Assembly: GCA_013396915.1 (NCBI GenBank)
Contig: VWZL01002562.1
Span: 375,068 to 439,067 of the forward strand
Reading direction: 5' to 3'
Source of the DNA: Stercorarius parasiticus
Taxonomy: Eukaryota > Chordata > Aves > Charadriiformes > Stercorariidae
Length of the DNA: 64,000 nt
A program made the position numbers and the translations under genes. The notes under the pieces were generated by a model, which did not search any database, was not told the origin of the DNA, and was given only the letters and a program-made list of their open reading frames with translations. Positions 63,885-64,000 of the stretch are shown here, in pieces. How positions within the stretch are numbered: the stretch's first letter is position 1; each line of letters opens with the position of its first letter.

Positions 63885-64000
63885 TAACAGTTCAGACCAA
63901 AAGCCTATATCTACCCCAGCATCCAGTCTGTACTAACTGATGTACAAGTGAAAAAGAAATAGGAACGGGACAAGAGAACAAGTGTGTGAATGATTAACAG
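63885..64000. mobile_element. Old amniote interspersed repeat running off the window end
   Basis: CAGTTCAGACCAAAAGCCTA then TATCTACCCCAGCATCCAGT and CTGTACTAACTG matches the frequent phrase 'gggtcagaccaaaggtccatctagcccagtatcctgtctcctgacagtggcc' of an old amniote repeat. An A13 run precedes it. The element is probably incomplete here because the window stops. I do not know its family name with certainty. Confidence 0.6.

Overview
The window reads as vertebrate nuclear DNA, most likely from a bird. It is AT-rich and has no gene-dense structure. The longest open frames are about 140 codons and none resembles a known protein family. There are no rRNA, tRNA or recognisable microRNA genes, and no operon, phage, plasmid or CRISPR architecture. 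The bird call rests mainly on a CR1 LINE 3' end at about 58.07-58.23 kb that closely matches the young avian CR1 type, ending in the CTATGATTCTA motif. Older CR1 and MIR-like copies elsewhere fit an amniote background. Species cannot be fixed from the sequence; the CR1 subtype suggests a neoavian-type genome, which is inference.

Layout. 1-9 kb: unique sequence with simple repeats, ending in an old MIR-type SINE (8.99-9.19 kb). 10.24-11.43 kb: a long, decayed CR1 copy on the plus strand that still shows a reverse-transcriptase segment (..AKYSLVSLTS). 12.93-13.43 kb: a second, separate plus-strand CR1. 13.9-18.2 kb: simple repeats and one exon-like block (17.64-17.80 kb). 18.2-18.8 kb: an old minus-oriented CR1. 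18.8-38 kb: mostly unique sequence with small old repeats and a 14-bp perfect hairpin at 35.03 kb. 38.0-39.1 kb: two old CR1 copies in opposite orientation. 39.1-58 kb: unique sequence, MIR fragments (41.2, 42.6, 44.5 and 52.3 kb) and an isolated 130-codon frame at 40.4-40.8 kb. 58-64 kb: the young CR1, an old minus-oriented CR1 (60.8-61.2 kb), A-rich and AT simple repeats, and at the right edge an old amniote repeat that runs out of the window.

The simplest reading is an intergenic interval or the inside of a long intron. No group of genes working together can be supported, and I found no evidence for an undescribed biological system. The repeat calls come from remembered family consensus patterns, so boundaries are approximate (tens of bases). 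A repeat-library search and a multi-species alignment would settle them.
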